DNA of 64,000 bases, from NCBI GenBank assembly GCA_963971285.1, contig OZ020244.1:3968001-4032000 (forward strand), given 5' to 3'. Of this stretch, positions 42,604-55,563 are shown in pieces. The notes below the pieces were generated by a model. The model was not told where the DNA came from, searched no databases, and was given only the letters and a program-made list of their open reading frames with translations. Source of the DNA: Astropecten irregularis. Lineage: Eukaryota; Echinodermata; Asteroidea; Paxillosida; Astropectinidae. The position numbers were made by a program, and so were the translations under genes. Position 1 is the first letter of the stretch, and each line of letters starts with the position of its first letter.

Positions 42604-43209
42604 TCATACCATTCAATTTGAAAATAGAAAAAAAACTGCACAAAGTTTCTTTAGTTTTGTCGTAAGCCTGAGTTGCATGCTTGTTCATTACATAACACCA
42701 TTTGCAAGAAACATTAACTACCCTAGTTTAATAGTGCCACCAAATATTAATAACCAAGTAATTAATAGACAAGTAACACTATACAAACTGCAAGGCCACC
42801 ACAAGGCTGTTTAAACTAAGGTATGCCTAGATTTCTGAGAAGTATTACAGTGTTACATAACAGTGGCCCTGGACTGGCATACCAAAGCCTACTAGTCACA
42901 CCTGTTAGAGCATTGACAGAGTAACTGGATAAGACATGCCAATCAATTACTCAGAATGGCTTCATTGAAAAATGGGATTGGAACAATTATGGAACAATAG
43001 ATGATTCGACCATAGAGCTCTATGATTCGACAATCTTTGAAACATTTTTAATCCACTTCCATTGATAATTCAAGCATGAAAAACAGACTTGCAAATCAAT
43101 AAATAAATAATTTCAGAATAAAATAATTGATTTTAATTAACTGAACTTTTCGGAGAAAATAAAGGGCTAACAAAATGAAACTTTATTTTTTTAAGTTCAG
43201 TTGGAAAGT
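42604..43209. other. Unique AT-rich DNA
   Basis: Nothing recognised. Confidence 0.4.
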
Positions 43210-43482
43210 TGTAGCATACCGAAATAACTTACAGGGTATAAAGATGGTGATGGTAGAAACATACTGATACAATTGCTCTGCCTGAAATGCTGTATTTATC
43301 CAGAAAAGAGTGAAACCAATTGACCACAAACAATTTTGATGTTCAGAAGATCAATCCTGAGAATTATTTTTTTAATACAGATATTTTAATAATTTAATTT
43401 AATATTAATTTTTAATAATAGATATTTTTACCCATGAATCTGCATTTCTTTGACAAAAACAAAAGAATGAAGTTACCTTTAA
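43210..43482. mobile_element. A2 MITE
   Basis: TTACAGGGTATAAAGATGGT ... GAATGAAGTTACCTTTAA. The left end is worn. Confidence 0.7.
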
Positions 43483-43697
43483 GAAGTGAACAATTTTCAA
43501 CTTATCATCAATAATCATGTGAAAAGCAGCCCAGTGAAGACTGAATCAAGCTACATTAACTCTACATAGATCTTCTGTTAGTGTATCTGTGTATATTATA
43601 AAAACTCTTTTCGAACAAATCTTAGAGCAATTCTTTCTCCTGTAGTTTGTATCAATGTCATTTCCACATAAGACAGATCATAATTTAAGGTTAATTG

Positions 43698-43955
43698 CCA
43701 TTCCTGGAGATTAGTCCACTCTCGTTAGCTGATACCCAGACCAACAGATAACAAAAGTCATATTTTTTTATAAGGCGAGTTAGTTTATTGAAGACAGGGA
43801 TGAGATTGAGCAATGACACAAATGACTGAAAAACAAATGAGGAAAACGAGTCACAAACAAATCTGAAATCAGATTTTAATCTGAGAAATCTCATCCCTGT
43901 AAAGAAGCTAGCTGGGTACCAGCTAACCAAAGTGGACTAATCTCCAGGAATGCCG
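43698..43955. mobile_element. Foldback with a Q-type MITE inside
   Basis: The outer arms GGAGATTAGTCCACT (about 43705) and AGTGGACTAATCTCC (about 43934) pair over some 42 bp. Inside lies CAGGGATGAGATTGAG...GAAATCTCATCCCTG (43795-43899). Confidence 0.75.
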
Positions 43956-44597
43956 GTAAATTCAGCCATCTGCAACACACCTCATTTCAGAAAATATTTT
44001 TGTCTTCAATTTTCTACAGTTTCAATCTAACAGCCATAGGAATAACCACTACCCATTCATTTCTCTATGGCCTTAAAATATTCATGACAATCATAAGATT
44101 TCAATAAATCATTCAGTAACATTCTTGTCAAGGTTTAACCTTAGGTTACACTATTATAAACTTCACAATGTGTCTAACTCATGTGTAGCAAATGGTCATA
44201 GTAAAGAGTACAAAGACTAGCACAAACATGTGACAAGTCTAATGTGCACATTCAAAATGCATTGTAAAGTACATGTACAGTCCTATACATGTACAGCATG
44301 TCTGAAAATCTTGTGGCCTTTACTGCATGCTGTATGTAGTACAACTATGGCCAACCTGTCTTACTATGTCTGGTCATTATGCAAATGCAAAAGCCAATGA
44401 AGAACATACCAAGAAATTTTACAGCAGTCATAGTCCTACTGAGCAAGTTTGCTTACAACATAAAGGTAGGACTCTTGTAGTTGAATTACTGTTCAGAAGT
44501 GAACATGATTTCTTCAATGTTAATCTGTTAAAATATTACTAAGTTGGTGGCATGGACTTGGTTGTAACAAAGAATAGAGACATATATGTACTTACAA
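43956..44597. other. Unique DNA
   Basis: No feature supported; short plus-strand frame 44327-44542 has no family similarity. Confidence 0.35.
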
Positions 44598-44830
44598 ATT
44601 GTACTGGATCATTAACTAGTGCAGGAAGATGTATAGGTTGGCTTCGCCATGCTTTCAACATGCACACAGTAGACACCGAACACAGTGAGGTTTTTTCTCA
44701 CAAACAGGAAAGAAGCCACAATCCTACCACCACGAACAGTTTCAGGAAACCAACTGACCACATTTACTCCTGTAGCAGCTTTCCTGCCCTAGCCCTGGGT
44801 TCCGCCCAGGAACAGGCATTCCTAGACCTC
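44598..44830 (-). other. Candidate FGD 5' UTR exon
   Basis: On the minus strand a strong donor CAATTT|GTAAGT closes a moderately GC-rich stretch at about 44598. A CCAAT box (GACCAATCAGAG) lies at about 44832-44843, a sensible spacing for a first exon. ATGs inside either meet a stop or end in phase 0 or 2, whereas the next visible FGD exon needs phase 1. It could therefore only be a non-coding exon followed by an unseen coding exon. Weak evidence. Confidence 0.25.
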
Positions 44831-44899
44831 TGATTGGTCCAGTGCCCTGTTGCATGATGCCTGATGATGGCTACCAAGCCCACAGCATGGCCTGTTACA

Positions 44900-45395
44900 T
44901 AATACCTTAATTGTTAAGCTTGGGTCCTGCTTAAGACCTGGCACAAACATCCATAGCTATCACACATGCTTAGTATATGTACAGACAGCCATTTATAATG
45001 TATGCAAACTGCCTAGTCTGTTTATTCTTCGGATTGTATTCTATGAAGTAATTTTGCAAACCAGAACCTGTAAGCCCACCACACACACACTGGGGGTACT
45101 TTAGTGTAAGGGAACAGTTATTTCACAATGGTACCCTTACCACAATGGGGCTGGGAATGTAATTATAGTCTCATGGGTGTCCCAATCTTTCTTTAGACCA
45201 GACCAGACCAAAGAGAGACTTTTAGTTGAAGGAAGTGAAAAAGATATTATTTCACCTCCCAATTTTACACAAAGATTTCTATAAAATCAGTACATTAATG
45301 AAACACAAAGATCTGTCATGTTATTTGATGAATATTTTAAGCATTCTCTGGTCATTTATTTAAAAACAAAAAACGAACAAAAAGATTAATGAAAT
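44900..45395. other. Unique DNA
   Basis: Nothing recognised. Confidence 0.35.
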
Positions 45396-45735
45396 TTAAA
45401 GGTAGTATCATACTTTTGTTTTTTTTGTCAAAGAAATTGCAGATTCATGGCTAAAAATATCAATGAAGATACAGTAACAGTCATCTGTGAAAATTTCAGT
45501 CCCATACAGTGCCTACTTTTTAAGAAAACAGTGAAAAACACACACAGTATTTATAAAAAAAAATTCACCATTGTATCTTTATATCTTTATATTTTTTATC
45601 TTTAAAAGATCAACATTGTTTTTAGTGATTGTCATCAGTTTTACTCTTTTCTGGATAAATACAGTATTTCAGGCAAAAAAAATAACGGTATGTTTCTACC
45701 ATCACCATCTTTAAACCCTGTAAGTTATAACTATA
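45396..45735. mobile_element. A2 MITE, right end lost
   Basis: TTAAAGGTAGTATCATACTT ... ACCCTGTAAGTTATAAC. Confidence 0.75.
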
Positions 45736-45827
45736 AAGTAAGAAACTCAACATTTTCAATGAAATTGTACGTGCGTCATGCTGAACAAAAGAGTATGTTG
45801 TATGTGCTGCCCAAGATTCCCATATAC

Positions 45828-46115
45828 TGTTTCTCAGGTTGCAGCATTGTTATGTTTATGCTGCGCATATCAATAAAATAATCCTTGGGATATAGCAGTA
45901 TGTGCATGGTTTCAAGGCTTCTGACTGCTAAACGAACAAAGACAATTGACTATTAGGGACACCACCAACGTTGGGCTGGAAAGCTCAGTTGGTAGAGTGC
46001 CAGTACAATATTCCGGTGGTCACTGGTTCGAATCCCACTCCAGTAAATGTTTTCTTTGTTCACTTTTCAATGACTTAACATTCAGTCAGTTTCCCTTGTG
46101 GTTATTTGATGATTA
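45828..46115 (+). mobile_element. tRNA-derived SINE (S1), near full length
   Basis: TGTTTCTCAGGTTGCAGCAT, AAGCTCAGTTGGTAGAGTGC, GGTTCGAATCCCACTCCAGT and the tail CCCTTGTGGTTATTTGATGA; the best reference copy in the window. Confidence 0.85.
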
Positions 46116-46470
46116 CAAAAGATGTTTATTAGGGATGGGTGTTAGTGCTACTATACATGCATGTAACATCCTTTGGCCAGTAATGTTCTAGTGTCTGTAC
46201 AACATGAATGATTTAGCATCATCTTTAACAAAGACACTATATAATAGAGTTAACGACAGAAAGGTGATCATGTGTACATCGCCAAACCTCCGCAATAAAA
46301 CAAAAAATACTTGCAAGACATTGACATTGAATTTGGAAATCCCATTTGTCCCTCTTAACTCACATAAATGGTTTCATGTTATGAGAAGCACAATGTGGGG
46401 AATAAAGGCATGTTTAGGAACTCTGTCTAAAGGTTCTTTCTTACTGGAGGATTAAGATGGGGAACTACCT

Positions 46471-46650
46471 TAAAGGTACAATACATGATTGGTAAAGGTC
46501 ACAGGACAGCACTCACACTTTTTCTGATCCAACATGTACATGTACATGAAATAATAAACCTGTGAACATTTGAGCTCAATCGGACATCTGAGTCACGAGA
46601 AAATAGCGAAAAACCGACTCGATTTTTCTTACAAAACATAACGAATAGTT
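46471..46650. mobile_element. A1 MITE, left half
   Basis: TTAAAGGTACAATACATGAT ... GACTCGATTTTTCTTACAAA, truncated where the I element begins. Confidence 0.7.
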
Positions 46651-46654
46651 AACT

Positions 46655-46858
46655 TTATGTTTGTTCCAAATCATTCAGACGAACTATCTTTGGAAAAAGA
46701 CACTAAATCTTGATTTGCTTGAAAAACCCAGCATCTGATGAACCAAGATTTCCCATGGTGACTGTTTGCACTGTTACAAACTGTTGAGTCCATTTTCTTT
46801 TCCAAACTCAATAAATGTTTTTTGGAGGCCTTGTAAATCCTATATGCTCTCTTTAACC
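46655..46858 (-). mobile_element. I element, minus orientation
   Basis: GAACCAAGATTTCCCATGGT ... TTGGAGGCCTTGTAAATCCT; the uninterrupted reference for 8779 and 59364. Confidence 0.65.
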
Positions 46859-46877
46859 AGCACCTAACACTTAAACT

Positions 46878-47244
46878 TTAAAGGGCATGTAAAACTTTGG
46901 GGTAACAAACCAAAACAAAAATGTTCACAGATTTACCTTTAACTTTCAGGGTATGAAGATGGTGCTGGTAGAAACACACCATTAAAATATTTCTACATGA
47001 AATGCTGTATTTAGCCAGAAATTAGTAAAACAAAGACCGAAAAACAGATTTAATCTTGGGTTAAGATCAAAACTCCTGTGAATAAATTTGAAAAAACCGT
47101 GACTGTTTTTCACTGTTTTCTACAGTTTCCGATGATGCCATGAACTGAACATTTCACAGGTTTGATTTTATTCCATGACAAATCAAATTATGAACAGTCT
47201 GTAGCTGTTCTGTCACCTGTACCAATCCTGTATTATGCCTTTAG
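46878..47244. mobile_element. A1 MITE
   Basis: TTAAAGGGCATGTAAAACTT ... AATCCTGTATTATGCCTTTA. Confidence 0.75.
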
Positions 47245-47247
47245 TAC

Positions 47248-47596
47248 ATAAAGGTAATATCATACTTTGGTTTTTGTCAAAGAAATACAGATTCATGGGC
47301 AACAGTCAAATGTGAAAATTCCCAGTCCCATATGATGCCCACTTTTTGAGAATTCAGTGAAAAACTGCCACAGTGTTTTCTTTTCTCTAAGTCTTTTCTC
47401 TCTTATTTTTGATCTTTAAAAGATCAAAAATAATTTTGGTCATTGTTTTACTAATTTCTGGATAAATACAGCATTTTAGGCAGAACAAATTTAACGGTAT
47501 GTTTCTACCATCACCATCTTTATACACTGTAAGTTATAGGTAAATCTGTGAAGATTTCTGTTTCGGTATGCTACCAAAGTATGATACTACCTTTAA
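47248..47596. mobile_element. A2 MITE next to A1
   Basis: AAAGGTAATATCATACTTTG ... AAGTATGATACTACCTTTAA, same arrangement as 6626-6962. Confidence 0.85.
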
Positions 47597-47599
47597 GTT

Positions 47600-48150
47600 G
47601 CAATTTGACCCCATAAAATCCAATCCTAGCTAATTAATTGCCATTTCTTAATGCACACAGCATGTATTACATTGCACAAAACCTTGAGCATACATATTCA
47701 CTATACACACAGCCAAACAAGATAATCAATTCTTAAATTTGGCCTGAGCAGATTATGTAACAACCACACATGCAAACATACTGTATGATTATATTAGGCC
47801 TTTATCTGTCCCTGTTAGGCAAGCTAGTTGGTCATGTGATCATATGTGGCAGATGGTGATTGGTCAATTGATCCCCCACCCCTCCCCTATACCACAGGAG
47901 GGAAGTTTACCTACATTTATTCAGCATTAAGGACAAATCCTGTAAGATAAGATAGTGTGAGATAACAAGTGCCATATACAGAAATAATGATGCAGTTGGT
48001 GGGAACGAAAAACCACATATTCAATTTTGCTGGCCTTCAAAAGAATTAATGATGTTTTCCAAGGAATGATAAATTCACTGCAAAGTGTAGCATGTATTTA
48101 ACTTTTAGAAAGGATTTGTAATATGTAGCCTACGATGAATAAGTACAACA
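47600..48150. other. Unique DNA
   Basis: Nothing recognised. Confidence 0.35.
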
Positions 48151-48152
48151 AT

Positions 48153-48395
48153 TTAAAGGTATTATACATGGTTGGTAAAGGTCACAGAACATCTCTCACA
48201 CTTTGTCTGATCCAATATGTGCATGAAATAATAGACCTGTGAAAATTTGAGCTCAATCGTACATCTGAGTCTCAAGAAAATAGCAAAAACCTGACTCATG
48301 TTTTCTTACAAAACATAAAAAGGATTTTGACCTTGCCAAGACCAAAAATGTTTTTGGTGTTTGGTTTTACTCTTTCTGAAAGAAGGTACAGTTTT
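48153..48395. mobile_element. A1 MITE, left half
   Basis: TTAAAGGTATTATACATGGT ... ending at the S2 SINE. Confidence 0.7.
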
Positions 48396-48562
48396 AGAGG
48401 TGGGACTGGGAGGAAAACCCCAGAGTTTTATTCTGGTTAAAACCCACAGAATCAGGTAGGGACTGAAAACCCAATCCACTTGTGGACTGAGCCGAACTTG
48501 AAGTCGGTCCGCCAGAGGTGAAAGGCGAGGAAAGAACCGTTACGCCAACCTGACTCCCATTC
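48395..48562 (-). mobile_element. S2 SINE, minus
   Basis: Reverse complement of 18150-18400: GAGGTGGGACTGGGAGGAAA, AGGGACTGAAAACCCAATCC, GCCAACCTGACTCCC. Confidence 0.75.
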
Positions 48563-48564
48563 AA

Positions 48565-49300
48565 GATACTTGTGCTTTAAAATGGCCACCAGCATAGCAT
48601 ACATGCACATGCATAGCATACATGCACATGTACTGCTGTACAGTGCTGTAGGTACATGAGCTTCACCACAGTTATGCCATAGAGCTACAAACTATGGTTA
48701 TGCTAACTGTAGCTCTAGATGCAGCCAGCCTACACTGCTGAGCACTGCTTGACCACATGGGTACCGGTGTGCACTACAGGTTCTGCAAGCTCAAGCCATA
48801 GAATATCCCCGGTCCCCTCACACTGCCACGCCCCAAAACACAAACAAAAAACACATAAAACATTCCATTCAAGTCTCTACTTCAATTGAAAAGAGCAAGT
48901 AGGGGCTTCTGCTGTCTGACCATAGGACAGTTACATGCACATGTACACTATACAGTACACAGTCTAGAATTAACTCCATCACTGGGATCAATATGTCCCT
49001 TGCAACTCATTCATATGACCACAAAAGCAATGGCCGCCCTTTGACTAATAATGAACAACTTATTACCACGAATCAATCGTAAACTGAATGGGCTTAGAAA
49101 TACAAATCATGGGGTCTTCTCAGATTCTCTGTGTAAGTTCTTGGCAAGGTCTTACAAATAAGGAATATAACATATCCTTTAGACATGTAGTACTTAGTAT
49201 GAGGCTAAGAGCAGGGGATATCTTTCAGCAACATGATGTTTAACAACTCTTTTCTATCTTGTGGACAAGCATCTCACTTTGGAATTCTAAATTCACTCTT
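48565..49300. other. Unique DNA with TACATGCACATG-like short repeats
   Basis: CATAGCATACATGCACATG is repeated twice near 48592-48630. No gene seen. Confidence 0.4.
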
Positions 49301-49303
49301 TAT

Positions 49304-49652
49304 TTAAGGTACAGTACAGGATTGGTAACATATCCCAAAACAGAAATGTTCACAGATTTACGTATGTAATAACTTTCAGAGTATGAAAATGGTGCTGGTA
49401 GAAACATACCGTTAAATTATTTCTGCCTGAAATGGTGTATTTATCCAGAAATTAGCCAAACAAAGACCAACAACAGTTTTGATCTCGGGGTAAGATCATT
49501 CTTTAAGCTTTATAAGAAAAATTGTGTTCCCGTGACTCAGATGTCCGATTGAGCTCAAATTTTTACAGGTTTATTATTTCATGTACATGCTGGATTAGAC
49601 AAAGTGTGAGTGCTGTTCTGTGACCTTTACCAATCATGTATTGTGCCTTTAA
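49304..49652. mobile_element. A1 MITE, near full length
   Basis: TTAAGGTACAGTACAGGATT ... CAATCATGTATTGTGCCTTTAA. A useful reference copy. Confidence 0.85.
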
Positions 49653-49789
49653 CTCATGAAGATTATATATATTGAAAGATTTTAGGCTTTACATGGTAAC
49701 AATTGGTATGTATAATGGTTTATATAATTATAATAAACGAGAATTCAAGCAAAAATTTCATAAAACCGTAAGGTAGACAAATGAATAAA

Positions 49790-50077
49790 AATCAAGAAAC
49801 AGTGTTGAAATGTGCAAGAAATAATAAACCTGTGAATATCTGAGCTCAATCGGACATCTGAATCACGAGAAAACGGCAAAAACACGACTTAACTTTTCTT
49901 ATAAAACATAAAGAATGGTTTTGATGTTTTACTAATTTCTGGACAAATACATCATTTCAGGCAGAAATATTTCAATGGTATGTTACTACCAGCACCATCT
50001 TCATACCCTGTAAGTTATAGGTAAATCTGTGAACATTTCTGTTTGGGTATGTTACCAATCCTGCACTATACCTTTAA
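49790..50077. mobile_element. A1 MITE, left end lost
   Basis: GAAATAATAAACCTGTGAAT ... CCTGCACTATACCTTTAA. Confidence 0.7.
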
Positions 50078-50516
50078 TTAAAGATTAAGTGATAAACTTA
50101 AACAAAAGATGAGGAAAAGGCAATCATATCATATTCTAGATGTATGTCACGCAATATGTCATGCAGAGATGTTGGCTGTTTGCTATGCAAATGAGCAAAA
50201 CTTAAAATTCATATTCTTCAAACTCAAATCGGGTCATAACTCAAATCGTTATTACATCATCTTTTGGTTTTAATTTCCATAGCGATCAAGTAATGTGAGG
50301 CCAGGCCTTGGCACAAAAATACAAATTCACAATGTGCATTTAATATCTTGTAACGCAACTGATAACACTATCACAGATTAAAACAAATGTAAAGTCAGCT
50401 TACCAGGTAAGCAATTTACAGAAGATAATCTGATGATAAACGCTAAGCAGATTATATAACGAAACAAAAGATAGGGCTGCACATGAACAATAAAGTTACA
50501 GGTTTGAAACCAATCC

Positions 50517-50664
50517 AGGGGTTGATTTCACCAAACTCATTGTAACTTTATACTATCAATCGTAGGACTTATGATGCATTGCAGGCTTACGTAGCATACG
50601 ATAGGTTATCCTTTGTAACTCAATTTACGATCGATCATATTTATAAGGCTTCATGAAATTGACT
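50517..50664. mobile_element. C foldback MITE
   Basis: GGGGTTGATTTCACCAAACT ... GCTTCATGAAATTGACTCC. Confidence 0.75.
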
Positions 50665-50668
50665 CCAT

Positions 50669-51017
<349 letters not shown>

Positions 51018-51594
51018 AGATACTACTTTTAAAAACCGGTAGACTTTTTAAAATTCAATACACAAAAAAACTATCAATATGCTTTTCACAAACTAGAACA
51101 TGATTTACATACATGTACCAGCCACAGATATCAACAGGTAATAAAATACTCAAGTTATGTGCGAAATTCACGGGAGTAGATCATAAAATTGTCCGGGCTA
51201 CCAGCACTGCCAACTTGTACCCCTATCTATTTCCACGGTTCCCTGCGATATCATAATAATGCTTCGTACTTGGACCTAAATATTCCATAGCCCTGTTAGC
51301 ATAAAAACCCACATAATGTAATGAGTTGTGTTGTTTTTGCGTCCATTTCTGGTATCTACCAGTACGTCTTGGTTTATTATTGCGTTTATTGCATCTTTTC
51401 ACAACAGACAAAATTGTGAGGGGTGGGGAGGAAAGATGACCCAGGGGCAATGCGGGAGGGGGTATCCATGTTTCTTTATTTGTTAGTTGCCCTAGGGGTA
51501 GGGGAAAACTTGCACAAGACCAGAGGGATATATTTTTTCATGGTGAGGCCTAGCCATGGTCCAAATATCTTAGTATGAAAATGCCCAAGAACTG
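51018..51594. other. Unique DNA
   Basis: Nothing recognised. Confidence 0.35.
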
Positions 51595-51599
51595 GACAT

Positions 51600-51800
51600 A
51601 ACCCTAACCCTCTGCTCCTACCACAGAATACAAGAGCTGCTTACCACACACTACCACAGTCTCTACATGGGGACTGGATCATAAACCACACATTACCACA
51701 TAAACCACACTGTGGTGTATTGTGGTATTCAGGACACTCCCCTTACCACAGGAAAAAAATGTGCGGTGGACTGGGGTATGCAAGTGGGTAAGGGCTAAGA
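51600..51800. mobile_element. F element
   Basis: CCCTAACCCTCTGCTCCTAC ... GTATGCAAGTGGGTAAGGGC. Confidence 0.7.
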
Positions 51801-51811
51801 AAACACAAAAG

Positions 51812-51946
51812 TCACAAGTAATAAACTGCTGCAAAGTGCTCATCAGCCAAAATAATGACCTGAATTTTATAAAAATTTAAAATGCTTGGAGTTAGGAGGG
51901 CCTGACACATTTCGATCCTAGCAGGATCTTTCTCAAAGGCTAAAAA
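51812..51946 (+). repeat. 60-mer leader plus a single unit
   Basis: Leader AAGTAATAAACTGCTGCAAA..GCCAAAATAATGACCTGAAT, then GCTTGGAGTTAGGAGGGCCT and one unit. This shows the unexpanded form of the element. Confidence 0.8.
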
Positions 51947-51975
51947 GAATATTCTTTACTCAGGCATAATAAAAC

Positions 51976-52003
51976 CATGGAGGTAGAAATTTCTACCTCC
52001 ATG
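51976..52003. repeat. N: 28-bp perfect palindrome
   Basis: Starts CATGGAGGTAGAAA and ends TTTCTACCTCCATG with no spacer. Related hairpin at 57988. Confidence 0.95.
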
Positions 52004-52338
52004 ATAAAACACTGGTAGGGAAAAGAAATAAATTTGCAAATTCCCTAAATCACTATTTTGGGCAAGTAACACACCATGACCAGCCTCATGCTATAACTTG
52101 TGTAAGAAGCACCAGTGGTCAAGGCCTCCCATCAGCACATGGTTGTTTGACCTCTGACCTTGTGCCACGCCCCTTGGTCAAAGTTCAGTCAGGTATTATG
52201 CAACCTGTTACATTACAACCAGGTAAACTGGTTACCATGTGGTGTCATTTGGTGATAACTTACAATATGTACAATGCATACTTGCAATGCTGTACAAATA
52301 GCATCTAGCTGTATGGCAGGCTGGTATTTGAAATGCCT

Positions 52339-52571
52339 AGGGCCAATTTCATTGAGCTGCTATTGCACAAAGAATTGCTTAGCACAAACAAATCTTGCCA
52401 AATAAAATACACCACCATTAAAAAATCCATTTGATATTCATTTCCAGTGAACAACAGCCAAAGAACAATCACAAGTGATACACATCACATTGAAATTTGG
52501 TTGTTAATCCTGTTTTTATTTAAACATTTCATGGTTAGCAAATTTCTGTGCTAAGCAGGGCCGTGAAATTG
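52339..52571. mobile_element. B MITE (empty-site reference)
   Basis: GGGCCAATTTCATTGAGCTG ... TGCTAAGCAGGGCCGTGAAA. TTTTTATTTAAACATTTC at 52513-52530 is the intact form of the site occupied at 20216. Confidence 0.75.
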
Positions 52572-52589
52572 ACATGGATGAGCAGAATG

Positions 52590-52842
52590 TTTACATCTGT
52601 GTCATGAGAAAATGGCGAAAACCTGACTCAATTTTTCTTATAAAACAAAAAGAATGGTTTTGATCTTACCCTGAGATCAAAACTGTTTTCAGTCTTTGTT
52701 TTATTTGACTAATTTCTAGATTAATACAGCATTTCAGACGGAGATATTTTAACAGTATGTTTCTACAATCACTATCTTCATATCCTGAAAGTTATACATA
52801 AATCTGTGAACATTTCTGTTTGGGTATGTTACCAATCCTTTA
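52590..52842. mobile_element. A1 MITE, left end lost
   Basis: GAAAACCTGACTCAATTTTT ... GTATGTTACCAATCCTTTAA. Confidence 0.7.
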
Positions 52843-52849
52843 AATCATC

Positions 52850-53046
52850 CTTTACACTTCGAAAACTGCGCATGCGTGATAGTGCCTCGTTTTGAAGTCG
52901 CAATCAAAACCGCCAAAGTGTAAACCCGTGTATTGTATTCGACAATGGACGGGTTTACACTTCGAAAAGTGCGCATGCTGATAGTGCCTCATTTTGAAGT
53001 TGCGATCAAAATCTAAGATGGCCGCCAAGGTGAAAACCCGTGTATT
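52850..53046. mobile_element. G MITE, two tandem copies
   Basis: Two units, each TTTACACTTCGAAAA..TGCGCATGC...GTG(T/A)AAACCCGTGTATT, at 52850-52938 and 52947-53046. Confidence 0.8.
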
Positions 53047-53049
53047 CTC

Positions 53050-53590
53050 AATCATTGATTTAGGAATAAACCTTCCATTAAAAAAAGAAAAAAATTGATA
53101 AAAAATTCAGATTTCAATCCAGTTCTTACTGGTAGATTTGGGCAGTGCAAAAAGATTCATGTCATTTGTACCATGTAACCTACACTCAGTAAATTATGTA
53201 TGATATACATGTATACATGGTACATGTATTTCTGCATGTACCACCATACAGCATGCAATTTGCATTGAGAACTGACCATTAGGCCTTGAACATGTTGACA
53301 CTGCTAGCCAGTCTGCCAAACATGTTACATAACACTATAGACTTTACAGCATGCATGCAGGGCATGATGTACAAAGTTCTAGTGGTAAACCTATTAGGTT
53401 TCTACAGTACGCACAGTGTGTGTGTATAGTCAATGGGTCTGCTGTTTAAGACACACCCCAACCAAGCTGTGAAATGAACCCTCCCTAGCGCCCCAACCAT
53501 GGGGGATCCCAACCCACAAACACTCCCCTGACCACATTAGGCCCAAATGAAATTAAATCTTACTTAAAGAAGAATTTATCCAAAAATCTT
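53050..53590. other. Unique DNA
   Basis: Contains short TACATGTA-type motifs; nothing else recognised. Confidence 0.35.
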
Positions 53591-53591
53591 T

Positions 53592-53688
53592 TTTACAAGT
53601 AATAAGCTGCTGCAAACTGCTCATCAGCCAAAATGACCTGAAATTTATAAAATGCTTAGAGTTGGGAGGGCCTGACGTGTTTCATTTC
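53592..53688 (+). repeat. 60-mer leader, truncated
   Basis: AAGTAATAAGCTGCTGCAAA..CCAAAATGACCTGAAATT then GTTGGGAGGGCCTGACGTGT. Confidence 0.7.
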
Positions 53689-53756
53689 TTGAATCCCATA
53701 TAAATATCCCATAACGCTGTGTACTGTAATACCTTTTTGCTATTTTATGTAGGACC

Positions 53757-53895
53757 ATGGGCCAACTTCATAGCTCTGGTTAAGCACAAAATTTGCTTAA
53801 GCATGAAAAGTCGTCCTTGATCAAACAGGATTACCAACCAAATTTCCATGAGATGTTTACTGCTTTTGACTTGTATTCGGCCATTTAGCTGTTTT
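53757..53895. mobile_element. B MITE, left half
   Basis: GGGCCAACTTCATAGCTCTG ... CTTTTGACTTGTATTCGGCC, truncated by an A1. Confidence 0.7.
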
Positions 53896-53902
53896 GGCTT
53901 CT

Positions 53903-54291
53903 TACCAAAGTATGATACTGCACATATGGTAACACACTGTACCAAAATAGAAATGTTCACAGATTTAAGTATAAACTTGTAGGGCCTACCTCTATGGTAT
54001 AACTTTCAGGGTATGAAGATGGTGCTGGTATAGAAACATACCGTTAAAATATTTGCGCTGGAAATGCTGTATACATGTATTTATCCAGAAATCAGTCAAA
54101 CAAAGGCCGAAAACAGTTTTGATATCAGGGCAAGATCAAAACCTATCTTTATGTTTTATAAGACGAATTGAGTCAGGTTTTCGCTATTTTCTCGTGACTC
54201 AGATGTCCGATTGAGCTCAAATTATCACAGGTTTATCATTTCGTGTACATGCTGTTCTGTGACCTTTACCAATCATGTATTATACCTTTAA
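53903..54291. mobile_element. A1 MITE with A2-like left end
   Basis: ACCAAAGTATGATACTGCAC ... CAATCATGTATTATACCTTTAA. Confidence 0.7.
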
Positions 54292-54294
54292 ATT

Positions 54295-54660
54295 CTTCTA
54301 CCCACAAAACAAAATGTACACAGAAAGAATGCCATGTGATAGGCCTATATTATGAGTACACCATCAGTTCTTGAACCCTTTTGAAGGCCTCTTGCTTACT
54401 CTTTAAAGTCTTCTTGTAGATTTTACACAAGAAAAATCCAAGGTCTCCATTCCCATTACTTGTTGAACTGATTGTGCATTACATAACAGCTGCATTCATA
54501 TCACATGGCCCCATCTACAATTTCAATACCAGTCCAGCACTGTGGCATTTCATAGACTTCAACAAGTCACCAGGTGCAACACCTCAAACAATTGCATTTG
54601 AAAAATGCATACAAAATATGAGGCATATAGAAAGGATGCATTATTATCGTAACGGTTTCT
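54295..54660. other. Unique DNA
   Basis: Nothing recognised. Confidence 0.35.
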
Positions 54661-54663
54661 GCA

Positions 54664-55022
54664 AAGGTAGTATCATACTTTGGTAGGAAGCCAAAACAGA
54701 AATCTTCACAGATTTACCTATAACTTACAGGGTATGAAGATGGTGATGTTAAAATTGTTCTGCCTGAAATGCTGTATTTATCCAGAAATTAGTCAAACAA
54801 AAGACCAAAAACAGTTTTGATTTCCGAGATAAAAACCTCACAATTATAATTACCTCACAATATCGCGTAACAATTGCAACAAATTTTCGCTGTTTTCTAC
54901 TGTTTCCAATGATCAATTGAGCTGAAAATTTCACAGGTCACTTTTTATTCCATGACAAATCAAATTATGAACAGACTGCAGCTGTTCTGCCATCATTACC
55001 ATGATGTATGATAGTATCTTAA
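54664..55022. mobile_element. A2/A1 chimeric MITE
   Basis: AAAGGTAGTATCATACTTTG ... ATGTATGATAGTATCTTAA. Confidence 0.75.
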
Positions 55023-55140
55023 GCACTGAATTTACTACGCATTTGAAGGGTTAAGAGTTTTGGAACAAACTTTTTATGAGTAAGTAGTACCGGTAAATTA
55101 AGTAGCCTACATGTAAATTATACAAGGTCTGGTCTGGTCG

Positions 55141-55563
55141 TTGTTCTTAACTCGAAACTTGAAAACTCAACTCATAACTTTAACTGGAAACTCGAAAATT
55201 CAACTCGAAACTCGAAAACTTAACTTGAAACTCGAAACTCAAAAAAATTAACTCGAAACTCGAAAATCCAACTCGAAACTCGAAAAATTGACTCGAAACT
55301 CGAAAATCCAACTCGAAACTCGAAAAAATTAACTCGAAACTCGAAAATTCAACTCGAAACTCGAAAATTTAACTCAAAACTAGAAAATACAACTAGAAAC
55401 TAGAAAAATTAACTCGAAACTCAAAAATTTTACTTGAAACTCAAAAACTTAACTCGAAACTCAAAAATTTAACTCGAAAAGTTAAGATGAAACTCAAAAA
55501 TTTAACTCGAAACTCAAAAAATTTACTCGAAACTCAAAAATTTAACTCGAAACTCGAAAACTT
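55141..55563 (+). repeat. AACTCGAAACTCGAAAA minisatellite, about 420 bp
   Basis: About 20 units of (AACTCGAAACTCGAAAAWTY), 18-21 bp, with variants ACTAGAAAC. The same motif is inverted at 56102-56183. Confidence 0.9.
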